A DNA stretch of 64,000 nt from contig NW_022985445.1 of assembly GCF_010093595.1 (NCBI RefSeq), positions 248,001 to 312,000 of the forward strand, written 5' to 3'. Positions 1 to 12,562 of this stretch are shown here, in pieces. Position numbers and translations under genes: made by a program. This DNA comes from Mytilinidion resinicola (taxonomy: Eukaryota; Ascomycota; Dothideomycetes; Mytilinidiales; Mytilinidiaceae). The notes beneath the pieces were generated by a model that worked only from the letters and a program-made list of their open reading frames with translations, was not told the DNA's origin and did no database searches. The stretch's first letter is position 1, and each line of letters begins with the position of its first letter.

Positions 1-877
1 GGCAAGGCCGGGCATGGCGAGGCAGAGTGCACTGAAGGCTACAGCAATGATAGGCCCACTTCACGATTTAGGGTCAGTATGTTTGCAATAGTAGGTTGAA
101 GGATTTCTGAAATCGCACTTACTTGAGAAAGAATATCCATCGCCACGTCGTATCGTCGGCGATGACACCACCTAAAAATTTGTGAGCTTTCTGTGGCTTG
201 AAGCAGGTTACACGTTAATGAAGCTCGGAATAACGTACCAAGTATAGGCCCTAGCAAATTGGCAATGACGAACACGCTACTAATGATACCAGAGTAGAAG
301 CCCAATTTCTCGGGGGTGATGAGCTTCATGATGGCCACGAAAGTCAGGGAGTACATCCCCGAACCTCCTATTCCTTGAAATGCGCGAAAGACGATCCTTG
401 AGGATTGGTCAGTATTGGCCCTTCAGATACTTAATAGGTGTAAGAATGAGACATACAGCTGGTTCATCGTTTGGGCTCCTCCACAAGCCATTGAAAACAC
501 CAAAAAGATGAATGCACAAGTAAGAATTACCGTTTTGATACCCCACACATCGCTGAGTTTGGAAGTGATTAGGAGAAAAGAGTTGTAAGTTAGAAGGTAT
601 GTAACGATGAGCCAGGCTGACTCGTTCAAGGAGCCGAAATCGCTGGAGATTTTGATTAAAGCAGTCGTGACAATAGTGGTGTCTAACGCGGAGACAAAAA
701 GGCATAGCCATAGCCTACGGTAGATGTTAGCGGTTACGAAACATGTGAGTCTTGAAATGCTTGAATGTACCCGACAACAATAATGTTCAACCTGATAGGG
801 CTGAGTGTAGACGCGGCGTCGGTAGGCTTTGGAGGAGAACCAGCCTTTAGCGTTTTCTCTCCATGTTCCTCTGGCAT
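1..877 (-). CDS. MFS multidrug:H+ antiporter (DHA2-like), 5' part, runs off window start
   Basis: Partial gene. Spliced model: complement(<1..58, 123..171, 239..396, 457..714, 771..877); phases agree at every junction. Exon 1 is a short polar cytosolic N-terminus from ATG at 877. Exon 2 holds the hallmark TM1 motif ALDTTIVTTAL and a WLIVTYLLT segment. Exon 3 reads IVFRAFQGIGGSGMYS followed by a glycine/proline-rich TM5 motif (LLGPILGG, the antiporter-type motif C), and exon 4 gives TTWRWIFFLN. These are features of 14-TM drug:H+ antiporters that export toxic small molecules at the plasma membrane. The missing half lies beyond base 1. Substrate cannot be told. No neighbouring biosynthetic gene is visible in the window, so a link to a metabolite cluster is untested. 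Confidence 0.88.
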
Positions 878-2000
878 CGTGGCCATGAAGGTAATAATAC
901 AACCGCTGAATTATATCAATGAATCGACCAAAAAAAGGACCAAAACTGAGGACATTCTTCGCTGCGACACAAGCAAGTCTTTAATGGATTTAGCATGTCA
1001 CGTTCTATTCTACGGCCGTATAGAACAGCTGGCATCGGAGCTGCTTTCGCACTAAAGCCTATAAAGGCTCAGCTCGCGCCGCTATTGCGCTCGGATATAA
1101 CGGCCTCGGGTAAAGGCTTGAAAATGTGGCGCTATTCGTTATCCCTGGTCGCTTCCTTCCATCCAGTTCGTCGCTACGATCTGTCCACTTGTGGCATCTC
1201 GCCAGAGGCGCCTTTCATCCTTCTTGTAATTCACCCTCGCCCAGTAAACCGGGTGTCATATCAACACTAGGCGACCGTCAGCAGTTCTCGCTCACCCAAA
1301 ATCCTGGCGCACTCATTTTCCATATTCTATTTACCCCTGTCGGCGGAGTTCAGACCGGTGGGGAGATCTTGGGGCCAGCCTGGCCAGGAGGAGGCTTGCA
1401 TCCATCGCAACCCTTTCCCGTTTAGTTCTGGTAGGCGAGCGTCGGCAGGGCCTTGGGCATGCGGGATTCGAGGAGTCAAGCATCCCAAGAGCGTATCCGA
1501 GTTTTGATCACACACGATGCTAGAAGCGTTTCATGGACTCTCTGTGCTGCAATAGTCTCCGTAGTGGTTTTGCAATTGTCCTATGTAGGAAGAATCGGCA
1601 CTCTCGGTAGAGTCAGAAGGATCAGGCTGTGAGCAACGTTCGGGCACGGAGCAATAGCTATCCGATTCTACAGTCGAGTCTGTAGACGAGGGCTAAATGG
1701 AGTGATATTGCTAAAAGCAGGGTTTCCTGGGGGCCTGAAAGCGTGTTTAGGCCAATAGAAAAAAAGATTTCTTTGAACTAGGCAGGTAACTATAAGAAGC
1801 TAGCCTTGAGAATGTTATAGGAGCAAAGTCTGTTCACTCCTCAACCGGCATATCATACCTTACACCATAATGTGAACCGTTGTCTTGTGACATTAGGAAA
1901 CACGGTTTTATCTTCCACCAAATCTCGTCCTTCCAAATGGCACCCTGCATAGAACAGAAGAAGGGTTCCAGTGGGAGCGTAGTCGGACCTGAACATGGTG
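878..2000. other. Intergenic stretch, no gene recognised
   Basis: About 1.1 kb upstream of the MFS gene. Only short open frames without family signals or splice continuity are present. It must contain the promoter of the MFS gene; no specific regulatory motif could be supported. Confidence 0.5.
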
Positions 2001-2437
2001 GCCAGCAGGCCTAATCTGCTTCTCAGGGAATACTTATCTGGTATGACGGACAATATAGGCATTCGCGCTCTTTTCGAGTTGTGGTGTGTATATGGAGCGA
2101 AGGGTTGAGTAAGAAGAGGATCGAGTCGGACCGAAGTTCGGCCTGCTCGCAGCCACATCATCTGCAGTAGCCCCATTATCGTCTTCGCCATTGACAATGT
2201 CATCATCTCAGACATCGCGACTATCGTCAACACCAACAAAATCTCGAATAGAGTGCCGATCAAGATCCAGAGGAGATTTTCACAGGATTGTTTTGATAGA
2301 CTGCGCGATTCATATGAGAAGAGGAGAAAGGGAATGGAAGTCGTCGGGAGCAACGGGAATATGCGGAGAGCTTCCGTGATAGACAGAAACACTTCAAAGA
2401 AAGTATTGAAATGTAAGTTAACCGTAGGTAATCTCAT
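1853..2437 (-). other. Unassigned coding-like segment, probably a gene remnant
   Basis: The minus strand has a 194-codon open frame, but a second minus frame (about 2020-2230) gives a more protein-like, Asp/Asn/Ser/Thr-rich reading that then meets a stop, and the overlapping plus strand is also open (about 2109-2526). No frame has a convincing start, intron set or family motif. It may be the 3' remnant of a broken gene. No function is proposed. Confidence 0.2.
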
Positions 2438-2840
2438 AGGTGAATCTTCAGGCAGCTTCTCAAGTACTTCGTATTCCGGTGGAGATGCTTCAGTGCAGTC
2501 GGTGACTTGCTCGTCGTCGTCTCAATGAGGCTGCGCGTGGAATGGTGCTGCTGGTGCTGTAATGGCGTGAATTGTGAGTATCTTGCATCGTAAAGCGCAG
2601 AGCGGAGTGCGAAAGCGAAATGTGACCTGTCGTGAAGCAAACGCGACTTCCTTTTCTCAAGTTTCTTCAAAACACCACCTCGGAACCTTCCGACTCATCC
2701 CCAAACTACTTTTCGCAACCACCACCACATCTCCAGTTTCATGCTCTTCGCTTTTCCCAATAACTCACCACACTCGCATCGCCCTCTTCTGTCTTCGCAC
2801 CACCCGCTTTCCTCAGTGCGACAAGCCTGGTCTGCCTCGA

Positions 2841-5800
2841 ATGGATGCGCGAGCCTTCGAGGCCGCACTCGCCAACTCCGGCGACAATGCCTCATGCAGG
2901 CGGTTGTTTGAGCTGATGGTAAGTCTTCGCCTGGGTGATGATGCGCTCAATGGACTGACAAGGTGCAGGCCGCTGTCGCGACCGGCTCTTACGGAAAAGG
3001 TGTTCTCGGCCCATCCGTCGCCGAAGCCTACCTTCACGCATTCACGCACCGCGCACTCCCCAATCGGAACCGAAGATGGGTACGATGTCACCTTGAGCCA
3101 TATGGAAAGCGAAAAGCTGGCGTTCAGAGGTTCCAGAGCTAACGAATACGGCGTAACAGGTCGGACTCGTCCTGTACCAGCTAATCGAATCCTCCAATGA
3201 CGTCCTAGAGCACCTTCGTTCACTTACGAAAGACGTCCGATTGTTGAGCAACGTCATTCTCAATGCGCCGGAGGACTTGAAGATGGTCGCGGGAATAATC
3301 ATTCGCACGATGATCCTTGGTGGCATGCAGTATGCCGATTTCTGGTCCAACGGTGCACCTTACTCTGTTCCATTTCCCACCGACGAAACTCAGGTGTGGA
3401 TGCAAAACTTCCAAGGCTTTATGGATGAACTTCACCGATTGAAGTTCCTCGAGGATGACGGCGACGCTGGGATGATATACGCCCTTTCGATTTCAGCCAA
3501 GGACACTCACGACTTTATTCAAGAAACTGGCGCCATGGTCTTGTTCTTCGACAAGGAATATATGACCGCTTTTGTTCTTGGAACAGCTGGCCGTATTCCG
3601 CAATGTATCGACCTTCCGATTGCTCATATCATAGATACAGACACTAGGATGGCGACCATTCGTAGCAGCGACGAGAAAACTTCCGGGATTGAAACCGCTC
3701 AGCTCGTAATATCTCTCCAACCGCTTCCTTGGACCTATCTTTTCAATGCAGAGGAACGAGACGCCAGGCAAATAACGATTACGCTGGAGAACATGGCCGA
3801 TGCACAGGAGGCGCAGAGCATCATTCAAGAGATACAGCGCCACAAGGCCAAGAGAAAGATGTCGACCAGTCAAGTCTCGTTGGATATCAGTCGAAGCCCT
3901 CTACAGGGAGAAACTTCTGATGCTGAGATACCTGCTGCCGAGAAGCCTGCTGATGAGAGACCGAGCATCAACCCAGAAGCTGAGGAATTAAGCGTCATTC
4001 CAGAATCATATCCGCTTCATGCTGCAGATGCAAACGTATCTCAGGAACATCCTCCGGCCATCTCCGGCGCCGAGTCCTCAAGCGCAAATCAAGAACAGGA
4101 AAACTTGAAAGATCAACACAACGCCGCCGAGTCTTCAAGTGGCAGAAATGTTTCACAGGGCAATGAGGGGAGCAATCCAAAGGAGCCTTCAGTGACAGAA
4201 TCACCTCGTAATACGCCCGCTGGTACAAACCAGGGTATCCCAGAGAAAACAGTACCTACTGCTGTGGTTAAGCCGGCCGAACCTCTAGTGAAGGCCACAA
4301 AAAGTATGACCGAAGCATCTGTACAGACAGGAAAACTCAAAAGGCCTGCTCTGGCAGCCACCGAGAAACTAGCCAAAGAGAAGCTTAACGAAGAGAGCGT
4401 ATTTGATGTCCCGGACACTCCTTTGAAAGCTCCTAAGCTTGGATTAAGGAAGCCCATCACCTACAGCCACAAGAAACCTGTCAAGGAACCAAGCAAGCCT
4501 AAAGCATCTAAAATACCTATGAAAAGCGTGGTTCCCAAGAAGAAAGCTCCGCCACGAGTTCCGAAACCGAAGCCCGCACCAAAAACGACGAGAACGCAAC
4601 CAGCTAAAGCGGTCAATACCAGTAAGAGTATCGCTCCGGAGAGCTCCGAGCCTTCCTCATACAAGGTGAGGGCGAAATTGAGCACTTCAAAGACGAACGA
4701 CGAGAAAGCGCAGAATCCGGTCGGAGGGACCATACAGCCCAAGTTCACATTTATTAAGAGCAAATCGGCCACCATTTCACGACCACGTCCTAAGGATAAG
4801 ACGGTGCCATCGGATGCTGATCTTTCTATTTACGATATCCCGCCAGACGAGCCAGAAAGGGCTGGCAAGTTGAAAAGACCTGTACGACGCTCTGTAGCAA
4901 AAGGGCGAAATTACAACGAGGATGAAGAGCCAGGCTATGGAAATGAAGAATCGGAATATGTAAACCAGGCGCCTACGCAGGAGTCGACCCAAGAGGGCCC
5001 ACCGAACCCAAAGAAGCGCAAGCTACAAGAACCCCCCAAGACGACTGTATCAGGGCTAGGGAAGAAACGAAAATCGAACAATCAAGCTCCGATACCTGTT
5101 TCCGGGTCAAGTAAGAACGGAGTGGTTGGCCGGCTTGTTGGACTGTCGCAGGCCGTCACAGCGACAGAGCCTACGCCAGTCAAAGAGAAGGAAGCAGTAT
5201 TGATAGCAGGAGATAATGGCTCTCAAGGTGATACTTGTGTGGACCCGCTCGGGTCTTCTCCTCCGGTTTTACAAAGATCACCAAATCAATCAGAAGTCAT
5301 CGGTCATGCTCACGGCAAAAAGCGTCCGGCAGAAATGGCTCCTGCGGAAACGCCCAAGGCAAAGCGGAAGAAGCTATTAGAATCCCCGCAGCATCCCGAG
5401 GTCGCCAAGGTTCAGCAAAGTGTGCGCAGCCGGACGCACTCTAGTCAAGTTCATGTAAACGAGGCAGGAAGCCCATGTGCAGCTGACACCAAAATGTCAT
5501 CAGGAAGGTCCATGTTAGATGTCATACGGAAAAACCCGACCGCCGATGACTTCAAAAAGACGAAACATAGCAAACAGCGAGAGTCGGGGTCTCCTGTCGG
5601 GAAGAACGACAATGGCCTTTCGAACCCTGAATTCATTGAAATCAGCGACGATAGAAGCGAAGCGGCAGAATCGGATTACGGCAGCTCATTAGGAGCGGCT
5701 GACCCTATTCCAGTGCAAGTATTCTCTAGCAACAGCAAGCCTGTACCGGCCTCACCAAACGCTGCTTCTCGGGCGTTGTCAGGTCATGCTGAAGAAGAGG

Positions 5801-6946
5801 AACTCAAGACGGCGGGAGCAAGAGTAGAGATGGCGAATGCAGCCAGTGATCCATTCAAGCAACGACCTCTGGACCACCCGATACGAGGGAATGAAAGTTT
5901 TATAAGACGTCTCTCCGGACGCTCTCCGGACGCAACACCAGTCCCTCCATCCCGAAAGAAGGCGGTGACACGAAAGCCATTGACTGAGCGCGCTGTGGGA
6001 AAGTCGCTGGGAGAACTTGCAGTACCGCAGCTCAAGAATACCCCGGAGGTGCAAATTATAGCACAAGTAGCGAAGGCGGCGCAAAAGCTCCAGGCGATTG
6101 TCCAGGCTCCTACAACACCTGTGTTTGTGCCTGGAACTGAGAACAAGGTCAGCTCGTACCAGCCCCTGGTAGAACCGCGGGAGGTACCCGATGTCCAGAT
6201 TGCTCGAGTCTTCAAGATCCCACCAAAGCCAACTATCCCACAACTTTCAACCCCTACACCCTTGAATGACCTCAACAACGATCACGAGAATGAAGAGCAA
6301 GACAACAGCTCCGAAACCGATCCCGAACAAACCCTCGTCGAACACGAAGGCAGCACTTCTCTCCCAACCAAATCCCGCACCCTTATCCCCTCCTCGCCGC
6401 CCGCAATGGCCCAGAGCCAGAGCATTGCCAGCATCCACAGCCTGCACAGCTCCAGCTCTTTCGTTGAGATGGCGCAGCAAGCGCAGGCAATAGAGGAAGA
6501 GGCCGAAGAGATGGAGTGGGAGGCGGCGCTGCAGCCACATCAGCGTGCTGTTAGTGATATGTTGCTTAGGTTGTCGAAGGTCCGTCGATAATCGTTCTCA
6601 TAGCTTCATATCAGTCTCTGTTCCCCCTCACCTTCATCCCTTAATACTCTCCTTCCTACCACGCTTTTCTTCCGCCCCTGCCTCCGTAGCCTGTGGTTTA
6701 CGTTTTACTAACACGGAGCAGCGCTTCATCCACCACCTCGTCGACTCCGAGTCCGCCCTCGCGGATATCGTGAAGGAGTACGAGCGGGACGGGCGTGAGG
6801 TTATCAACAAATTCGTCGAGGGCCACAAGGGCGATCAGAATGAGATGATGGCGAGAGCGGATGCGCAGAAGAAGAAGCAGGTGGGTGAGTTGAAGGGGTT
6901 TGCGAAGAAGTTGGTGAATGCTAGGGCGGAGTTTGAGGAGTGCTGA
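2841..6946 (+). CDS. Red1/SYCP2-like candidate meiotic chromosome axis protein
   Basis: Spliced model join(2841..2918, 2969..3079, 3160..6579, 6722..6946), 1277 residues, phases consistent; the last intron has a clear ACTAAC branch site. Seen: a helical N-terminal region (residues ~1-180) with an ARM-like character, a beta-rich stretch (~180-300, including MVLFFDKEYMTAFVLG) of PH-like appearance, ~850 residues of low-complexity Lys/Pro/Ser/Glu-rich sequence with basic patches, and a C-terminal helical coiled coil (~1185-1275, starting near MLLRLSKRFIHHL). Known: fungal Red1/Rec10, plant ASY3 and animal SYCP2 share this order of ARM-PH, disordered linker with a HORMA-binding closure motif, and C-terminal coiled coil that builds the meiotic axis. 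Inference: this is the local member. The family diverges so fast that architecture is the main support; another coiled-coil chromatin protein is possible. Confidence 0.5.
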
Positions 6947-7555
6947 TCCCCCTGTGATGTTACGGTGTGCTGTTTACGTCTTCACTTTACTTACGGCTGG
7001 TATTTGCTACTTGCACATACTGATGGGCGGACGGGCTATGTTTTGGGCGAGGGCGGTGCACGGCATCTGTATAACTTCCTGTTCTTTCTCGGTTTGTTTA
7101 GGGTGAATGAATTCGAAAGTATTTACTATGCTGCTCGCTGCAAACGCTTGGTGGAAAAACAACAGTTCAAGAATTGAAATAAGAGGCAATGCCCATCAGC
7201 GTTAAGTAGGGCTCTTTCATTGCATAAGCCATCTCTCATGAACCAACGCTCATAACCCATTTCTCATGAACCATCTCTCATAAAACCATCTTTCACCCTG
7301 GTGAAAGGCCACTCAGCCCAGTCCATCTATCATGCAGAGATGCGGATGCGAAGGAAACCCGCTCCCAGCACCCAACTCGCTGTTCTAGACCGCCCCAAAC
7401 GCCATGCACCAGCACCTAGAACCCCAAACGCTCTACCATCCCCCCTCCCCACCCCCCGGCTATAGATTCTCGTTCTCTTCCCCGATCCTCGGCGGACTCC
7501 TACTTTTACTTTCGCCCTTACTCCGAAACGGACTCACGCTTCTCCTGTCTAATTG
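6947..7555. other. Intergenic between two convergent genes
   Basis: The Red1-like gene and denA converge here. A short run near 7200-7290 repeats the phrase 'catctctcat(g/a)aacca' three times. No coding signal was found. Confidence 0.5.
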
Positions 7556-8760
7556 TTAGCACTCATCGCCCACCTCCCAAAAAAAAGCAGCACTCAACAA
7601 GCCCAACAGGAAATAAACAAAAGAGTCCACCCACGATCGCCGCCGTTCGCCCTCCTTCCGCCTCTCCTCGATAATCCGCAGCATCGCCTTCCGCCCCGCC
7701 GCGGGGTCCAGCTCGCGGCGCGCCATGCTCATATTCACCTTCCCGTTCGCGTCCGCCGTCAGCAGCCGGTGCAGCAGCAGGTGCTTCATTATCAGGCACA
7801 CGTACACGCCGCAGTCCGAGGAATTGTCCTGCTGCGGCGTGTCGCCCATGTTCACGAAGCGCAGCCCTTTGCCGAGCAGGATGGCCATTTTCTGCGTTAC
7901 CGTCCGCGCTTCGGCGTCGTTGGACGGGCAGAGGGAATCGTAGTGGAAGGCCACGCCGTCGAGCACGGAGACGATGAGGAGGGTCCAGTGCGAGCCGCCT
8001 TCGGCGACTTCGACGTTGCGGTTGTCGTTGATCGGTAGGAAGATGTGGGTGGTGCGCGTGAAGTCGGGGAGGGCGTCTTTGAGAGTGAGCGGGTTGGGGG
8101 TTTGCATGAGCATGAAGGCCATGCTGGGGCGTAGGAGGGTTATGTGCGCGTTCGGGTAGGCCGTGAGCTTTTCGTGCTCGAGGTATTCTTCCCAGAATGC
8201 GATGGCCTGGGGGTTGTTAGCTTAGTTGTGGTTTGGGGGGCATTTGGAGGGTATTGGTCAGTGTACACTGGGAGCCGCTGCTTTGGGGCTGGGATTGACT
8301 GCAAGAAGCCGCTTCAGGTGGGTATCCGACCAGGCAGAAGCTCCTAAAGATAGTCTCTGTCTGCCCTGAAAGCATACAGCATCCCAAGCAGCGGCAAAGC
8401 AGTATACATAGACCAACTCTCCAGGACCGTTGGACATACATTATCAGTCAACCAGTCATTCTTTATGCTTTCCAAGTCTCCCCTTGTCACTGTTGTCCGC
8501 AATCAGTTTCGGCTCGTCGCGTCGCGAAGTGGAAGGGCGCATACCGCGAACATCGTGATCTATCCATTGCTTAGCGGGGGTATTGTTCCAACATGCAAAG
8601 CGTGTACGTACAGCTTAAATACGCCTCCTCGTCAGGGTGGAGCTGGAGGAAACACGGCGTCAGTCTGAATGCTTGATTGGGGGATTGAGGGGCGGGCAGA
8701 ACTCACTTTGCCGCCGAATTGCCGGCTGATTTTGCCTTTGATGTTGTGGAATCCGGACAT
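7556..8760 (-). CDS. denA: NEDD8-specific cysteine protease (deneddylase, SENP8/NEDP1 family)
   Basis: Spliced model complement(join(7556..8206, 8440..8489, 8545..8559, 8612..8642, 8707..8760)), 266 residues, with exact phase agreement including a 15-nt microexon. The Ulp1/C48 catalytic set is visible: His in GGSHWTLL, Asp in the following HYDSL, Gln in GDTPQQDNSSD and nucleophilic Cys in SSDCGVYVC. The N-terminus (PDEEAYLSYHDVRV, then LESIKNDWLTDN) is typical of DenA/Den1 rather than the larger Ulp1/Ulp2 SUMO proteases. It removes NEDD8 from cullins and other proteins; in Aspergillus nidulans DenA controls light and sexual/asexual development. The C-terminal ~30 residues contain a hydrophobic run (VYFLLGLLSAAFFW) that could be a membrane-contact helix. 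Divergent from the CorA-like gene across 631 bp. Confidence 0.85.
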
Positions 8761-9391
8761 GGTGGTTGCGGGTGGAAGATGTGTCTTGAGAGAGCGAGAG
8801 GGGGGTAAAGAAGGGGAAACGCGACGATGGTACTTGGTGTTGAGGTTGCCTGGCCTGCCTGGCATCCTCTAGCGCGGGGGAGTGACGATTGCGCAGATGA
8901 CGTCGCGTCAAGGCCGTGTCCAACGATTCCCTTCACTTCAACTCCATCATTGACTTGGCAGGACGAAGGCAGAGAGCACTGGAGGCATATCCGTATACAC
9001 ATATACAGGGCCAGCTACACTACCAGGGCTATCAGTGCATAATCCAGGTTGTTTTACAGATTCCCCTCACTGCGCCCCCCCAGACGGTATCATATTCTAC
9101 AATTCCTACAAAACGAAGAAGAAAAAGAGACAAATACCCTCTACGTGGCATAACGGTAAATGTTATGAATGAATTGCATGCTGAGAAAGTTCGTTTTCGA
9201 TTGCTCCATGCGGTTAGATCGCTGCCCCTCCAGTTCTGCCTGTTCAGCTCTCTCTTCAGCCTCATTTTCTTCCCCAGCTTCAATCCATCACATTATCATC
9301 TTGCTTCTCTATGTTATATATCAGACTGCCGTGCGCAAGTACCGTACTAGAGATAAACAGACAACCAACGGCTCGAAGTCAATTGGTCGCT

Positions 9392-11232
9392 ATGAGCAGT
9401 CGAACATTTGAACAAGACATCGAGCAGCTTCATTGTGACGACGAGACGGCTGTGCAATATTACGACAGTCGGGATGCTCAAGTCTCTTCTGACTTATTGG
9501 ATGATCATGCCCTTCGAAATAAGTTAGTCGATGTTGTATGTCGAGAAAATCAAGATCTCCACGTCATTCAGGTTCTAAGTACAGTACTTCTCTTTGCAGT
9601 CGTTGATTCAAAACACGACACATAAACTTGCGAATCAGAATGTTCAAACTGAGAACCCGCCTCCATTTATTCTCTTGTTTGTGCTCTAAAGCCTGATAAT
9701 AACGCATCGTCTAAACTTGGCAGCTCTGCCATCGGGGCTGCAGATTTCGCCAGCAAGGAGAAGCCCCTTCGAATCTCACGAGACACATTACGTACGCTGA
9801 TCGAATCCTGTGGATTTCCGCACCAGCTTCCGCATACCTTTGCGTTCAGCATACCGCATATCTCACACTACGTTCATTACGAGGATGGGAGTCCGCAGCC
9901 TTTTGCCATCTGTAAGTCTGTATTGTACATCAAGAAGAATAACCAGGACCACTAACAACAAAGGCTAGCCTTCATTGTGCGAGTACCCAGAAACAGCGGT
10001 GCTGTCACGATCGTGTCCCGCATGACACTGCACGATAAAGCATGTATATGCCTAATCCTCGCGGCTCAAGACAGGGACGCGTCAGCTCTGAGAGACAAAT
10101 GCATCCAGCACAAAGATCTAATTGCGCGGTACCCTTTTTATCCGATGATATTCCTACTAGAATATCGCCTCGGTGGTTTCGGTCGCTGGCTTCGAAGCCT
10201 TTGGCACGGGGTAGGTCTTCTGGAGGAAGAAACTGGAATGACGCCTTGGATGACTACTAAGGGCAAGAGCTCTGTGGACCTTGCGGGTGAAGAGAACAAG
10301 GACTATGGCCAAACGCTCCAGAAATTGCACGCCATCAACGTGGAGCTGACTTTGGCAGAGACCACGATGAAGTTCGCTACGGAATTCGTCAAATTTTGCG
10401 GCATGATGCTAGACCTAGTTGAAAGAACCAACAAGGAGCTGAAATTGCCTGGAATGACTCCCGCTCATCGACAAACAGTCGAAGGAGAGATTCGATACAA
10501 CGAGAAGCTTTGCCAATTCTCCAGAGATAAGTTTCAGGAGCTGCTAAGCCGCGTTGGGTCCCAGATCAATGTTGTAAGTTATATTTCTGCTCGTATAGGA
10601 CCACCTCGCCGAAATCTGGCACTCTTTTCTGGTGCATCCCTGTTTTCGGTCCCCGCAATGGTGCTTCAAGATTTAGAACCCGGGGTGAAAATTGAGGCGG
10701 CTAATTCAGAGCCGTTGCCCAAAGGCTCTTGTGTTCTATGGCCGGCTGCCTGACGGGACAACTGATGATGGCGGTATCTCTTAACCAAGAGGGTTATTCC
10801 AGCAGTGATAGACTAGGGTGTCAATACCTGAACTCTAACTCTCCCCCGTGTTTCCATCCATCGTACTCACAATTCTCTAGACGTTTAGCCTCATCGCTCG
10901 ACAAGACAGCAAAACTAGTACAAGCATTGCCGAGTCCGCAGCGAGAGACAACCAAGCTATGAAGACTATAACGATCATCACTCTGGTCTTCTTGCCATCA
11001 ACGCTCCTCGCAGTAGGCTTTGTGGACTACTATTAGCCATGGAGATTGAGTGCTGATCTTGACATAGACGATTTGGTCCAGCGGAATCTTCGCTATTGAC
11101 CTCGACCGAAGCTGGCGCATATTTCTCGGCACATCTATCGGACTTACTGCCCTCGTCTTTGCCATCTGGATGATGATACTTCAGAAGATCAATGCGCCGT
11201 TAAAAGCTGCTCCAAAACTCAGCCCTGTCTAA
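9392..11232 (+). CDS. CorA-like fungal two-TM membrane protein
   Basis: Spliced model join(9392..9535, 9600..9641, 9692..9911, 9969..10573, 10881..11012, 11068..11232), 435 residues. All phases fit, but intron 2 (9642-9691, GTTCAA donor) is weak and could instead mark a frameshift. A long soluble N-terminal domain ends in helical segments (around DKFQELLSRVGSQINV). The C-terminus has two membrane spans: one with the motif FLPSTLLATIW and one with LGTSIGLTALVFAIWMM. This FLP-x-T motif before the last helix marks a large Pezizomycotina group distantly related to CorA Mg2+ transporters; the GMN selectivity loop is not visible, so transport activity is unproven. The 306-bp intron 4 is unusually long for this window. 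Confidence 0.6.
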
Positions 11233-11739
11233 TAGATTCAGAATTGTTAAAAATCTGAAGTCAATTGTATGCACTACCTTGTCAAAGATCTATGCATGTA
11301 TAGTTCGTCTACGGCCTGCCGTCGTAGAAGTTCCTTAATATGTATTCCCTGGGCTGCCGTACCATGGTTCAAAACGACACCTATGATTCAGTCGACGACC
11401 ATAACCGTGGTACCAGCACAAGCACCCTCAACTCTTCTACAGGCACTTTCAAAATCCTACAAGTCTTTCGTTCTCCAAACTTCTCTCCGCTAGCTGCAAT
11501 CACGAATATCATCCATCCCTCAACTACGAAAGCCAACCATCACCCAACTTCAGCATGGCCATGATAGCTTATCGAGAAGAATATTTCAAACGTCACAACC
11601 TCATCTATGATGAATCCGAATCACCTTCGAGAAAAATGTCCAAGATTACAAAATTCGTCTACCTCGCTATCACCCGGCCAGCTCGAAGAGCCCTTCACCT
11701 ACACCAATGGAAGCTCTGCGCACCTGAACGAGAAACAAC
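11233..11739. other. Intergenic stretch, possible 5' leader of the F-box gene
   Basis: About 500 bp. Overlapping short plus-strand frames (11555-11743 and 11607-11870) run into the F-box start, but neither gives recognisable protein. It probably holds the promoter and 5' UTR. Confidence 0.4.
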
Positions 11740-12562
11740 ATGACCCACAGCCCGCTCTACCAGCTCCCACTGGAACTGCTCTTCCTAGTCTCAGAATACC
11801 TATCCCCACCGGCACTCCTTGTCCTCCGCTTGACGTGCACGCGCTTCTCCATCCTTTTCAAACTACCTGAAAAAAGGCTCTGGAGCCTTAGCGACAAGCA
11901 TGAAGTCAAGACTGTCTTACATCACGAGCAGTATAAATACCTCTGCAAAGCGGAGCATCAACGCCGCATCCACCTCCTCCACTACAATTATGTCTGCAGC
12001 CACTGCAAAGACACGCACCTCACCCGCGCCTTCCTCGCCCGCCCAACTCGCCCAGGCCCCCAAGAGCCATATCTGTCTCGCGGCCCAAGCCATCTGTGGG
12101 ACATCGCAGCACACGGCCTGGTCCCGATATTTCCTCGTCCGGGTACCAGCTGGAGCCTTGGATCATAAAATCGCGCGGCCCGCCCTGCAACGACTGGCAG
12201 ATACCATCCACACCCCATCATGCAAGCATATTGGCTTTGATAATCCGCGCATTGCGAAAGCAGCGGAGGACGCGCTGCTGGACCTGCGCTACTTGGATTT
12301 CGCCGAAATGGAGTATTCTGGGAATGAGTCATGGCGGCTGCAAATGCGTACAGCATTTCGTCCTTACGGGATGGCTTGTTGCGTGTGTAGAGCATTGTGT
12401 TCTTCCGAGGTGGCTTGTCGCGTGTGGAGGGTGCCGGCGATGACACGTGAGGGGAAGAGGAGGGAGTGGGATAATTTGGTGTTGATTGTTGAGAGGAGAA
12501 AAGAGCGCGAAGAACAAAAGAGGATTAGATGGGCGCTTTGGCTGGGGTCGAGGGTTTTGTGA
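11740..12562 (+). pseudogene. F-box protein with an apparent frameshift
   Basis: The frame from 11740 starts with a good F-box (LYQLPLELLFLVSEYLSPP and a conserved CTRF) followed by a CSHCKDTH zinc-knuckle-like motif, as in the fungal F-box family with a Cys-rich tail. That frame ends at 12168. The next frame, open from before 12000 to 12562, carries what reads as the rest of the family (PAQLAQAPKSHICLAAQAI, a TPSCKH motif, then a charged C-terminal helix). The switch falls near 12030 with no usable splice sites. F-box proteins recruit substrates to SCF ubiquitin ligases. Either the gene is a pseudogene or a single indel lies near 12030. Confidence 0.55.

Noticed and set aside
1327..1515. 62-codon minus-strand ORF in the first intergenic region
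   Set aside because: No recognisable protein features and no splice partners.
5779..6278. Two minus-strand frames antisense to the Red1-like gene
   Set aside because: They are shadows of a coding exon whose plus frame is 1140 codons long.
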